Shown here in pieces: positions 63,839 through 64,000 of a stretch of DNA of 64,000 bases. The DNA is from Campylobacter porcelli (GTDB lineage Bacteria; Campylobacterota; Campylobacteria; Campylobacterales; Campylobacteraceae). Position 1 is the stretch's first letter, and the number at the start of each line of letters is the position of its first letter. Under the pieces are notes generated by a model. The model searched no databases. It had not been told where the DNA came from and saw only the letters and a list, made by a program, of their open reading frames with translations. The stretch spans positions 1,550,001 through 1,614,000 of the forward strand of contig NZ_CP018789.1 of assembly GCF_002139855.1 (NCBI RefSeq), read 5' to 3'. The position numbers and the translations under genes were made by a program.

Positions 63839-64000
63839 ATGAAATATAAAGAGATCACAAGTAAGAGCATTGCTGAGCTTATGGAGAGCTTTTATGAAGC
63901 TATAAGAGAGGATAAAAGCGGTCTTGGCGATATTTTTAATAACAAAATTGGCACGAGTGAAGAGGAGTGGGACGCTCATAAGGCTAAGATTGGCGAATTT
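63839..64000 (+). CDS. Group III truncated hemoglobin (Ctb-like), cut by window end
   Basis: First 54 codons visible, open at the edge. KYKEITSKSIAELMESFYEA, then DIFNNKIGTSEEEWDAHKAKIGEF, closely matches the N-terminal half of C. jejuni Ctb, including the IFNN and W-x2-HKAKI segments. Ctb binds oxygen/NO and moderates respiration and nitrosative stress. AAGGA 6 nt before ATG, 20 nt after mrp, so likely co-transcribed. The heme ligand His lies beyond the edge. Confidence 0.88.
   Translation, partial: MKYKEITSKSIAELMESFYEAIREDKSGLGDIFNNKIGTSEEEWDAHKAKIGEF

Overview
The window is an AT-rich chromosomal segment from an epsilonproteobacterium, almost certainly a Campylobacter that is not C. jejuni. 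The evidence is the cmeABC efflux operon, the neighbour order mrp / ispDF / HP1021-type regulator / ATP-sulfurylase-like / pgpA, the tkt-ispA-PDZ-ybaB-murE string, a HugZ/ChuZ heme oxygenase, a class III truncated hemoglobin and AAGGA-type ribosome binding sites. A C. fetus/hyointestinalis/lanienae-like species is a guess from the subtilase-type autotransporter remnant and the gene mix. There is no rRNA, one tRNA and no CRISPR array.

Layout. 1-7.7 kb: end of a CorC/HlyC-family gene, cmeABC (no adjacent cmeR) and ccoG. 7.8-9.45 kb: rpsU, then a small decayed accessory island with 40-bp repeats, a small orphan ORF and a multiply frameshifted remnant. 9.5-18.1 kb: one long iron/heme acquisition run on the plus strand: exbB, exbD, a TonB-dependent receptor, tonB, a tiny coupled ORF, a flavodoxin, a gutted ABC exporter remnant, hugZ and a FecCD-type ABC importer. 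A Fur-like box and a 17-bp palindrome precede exbB. The same palindrome architecture lies upstream of cmeA. 18.2-27.1 kb: tRNA-Ser, moaC, a DUF493 gene and the minus-strand housekeeping genes tkt, ispA, PDZ protein, ybaB, panD, murE, TPR protein, followed by a degraded autotransporter and a NifU-like gene.

27.2-43.3 kb: the S10-spc-alpha ribosomal superoperon on the minus strand, from rpsJ to rplQ. It is interrupted between infA and rpmJ by a Crp/Fnr-family regulator and a hybrid cluster protein (hcp), with a terminator and a structured leader restarting the alpha block. 43.4-49.9 kb: a methyltransferase with a G8 tract (probably phase variable), a Crp-like regulator, a Tat-exported molybdopterin reductase with its monoheme cytochrome, a frameshifted PepSY membrane protein and an iron superoxide dismutase with a cysteine-rich tail. 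50-64 kb: pcm, a nitrilase-family gene, nrdB, nadV, pgpA, ATP-sulfurylase-like gene, atypical response regulator, ispDF, thiC, yeiH, pabA, pabBC, mrp and the start of a truncated hemoglobin gene.

Themes: iron/heme uptake (TonB-ExbBD energises the receptor, the ABC system imports, HugZ opens heme, the flavodoxin may supply electrons), nitrosative/redox defence (hcp plus regulator, truncated hemoglobin, SodB), and considerable local gene decay next to intact operons.
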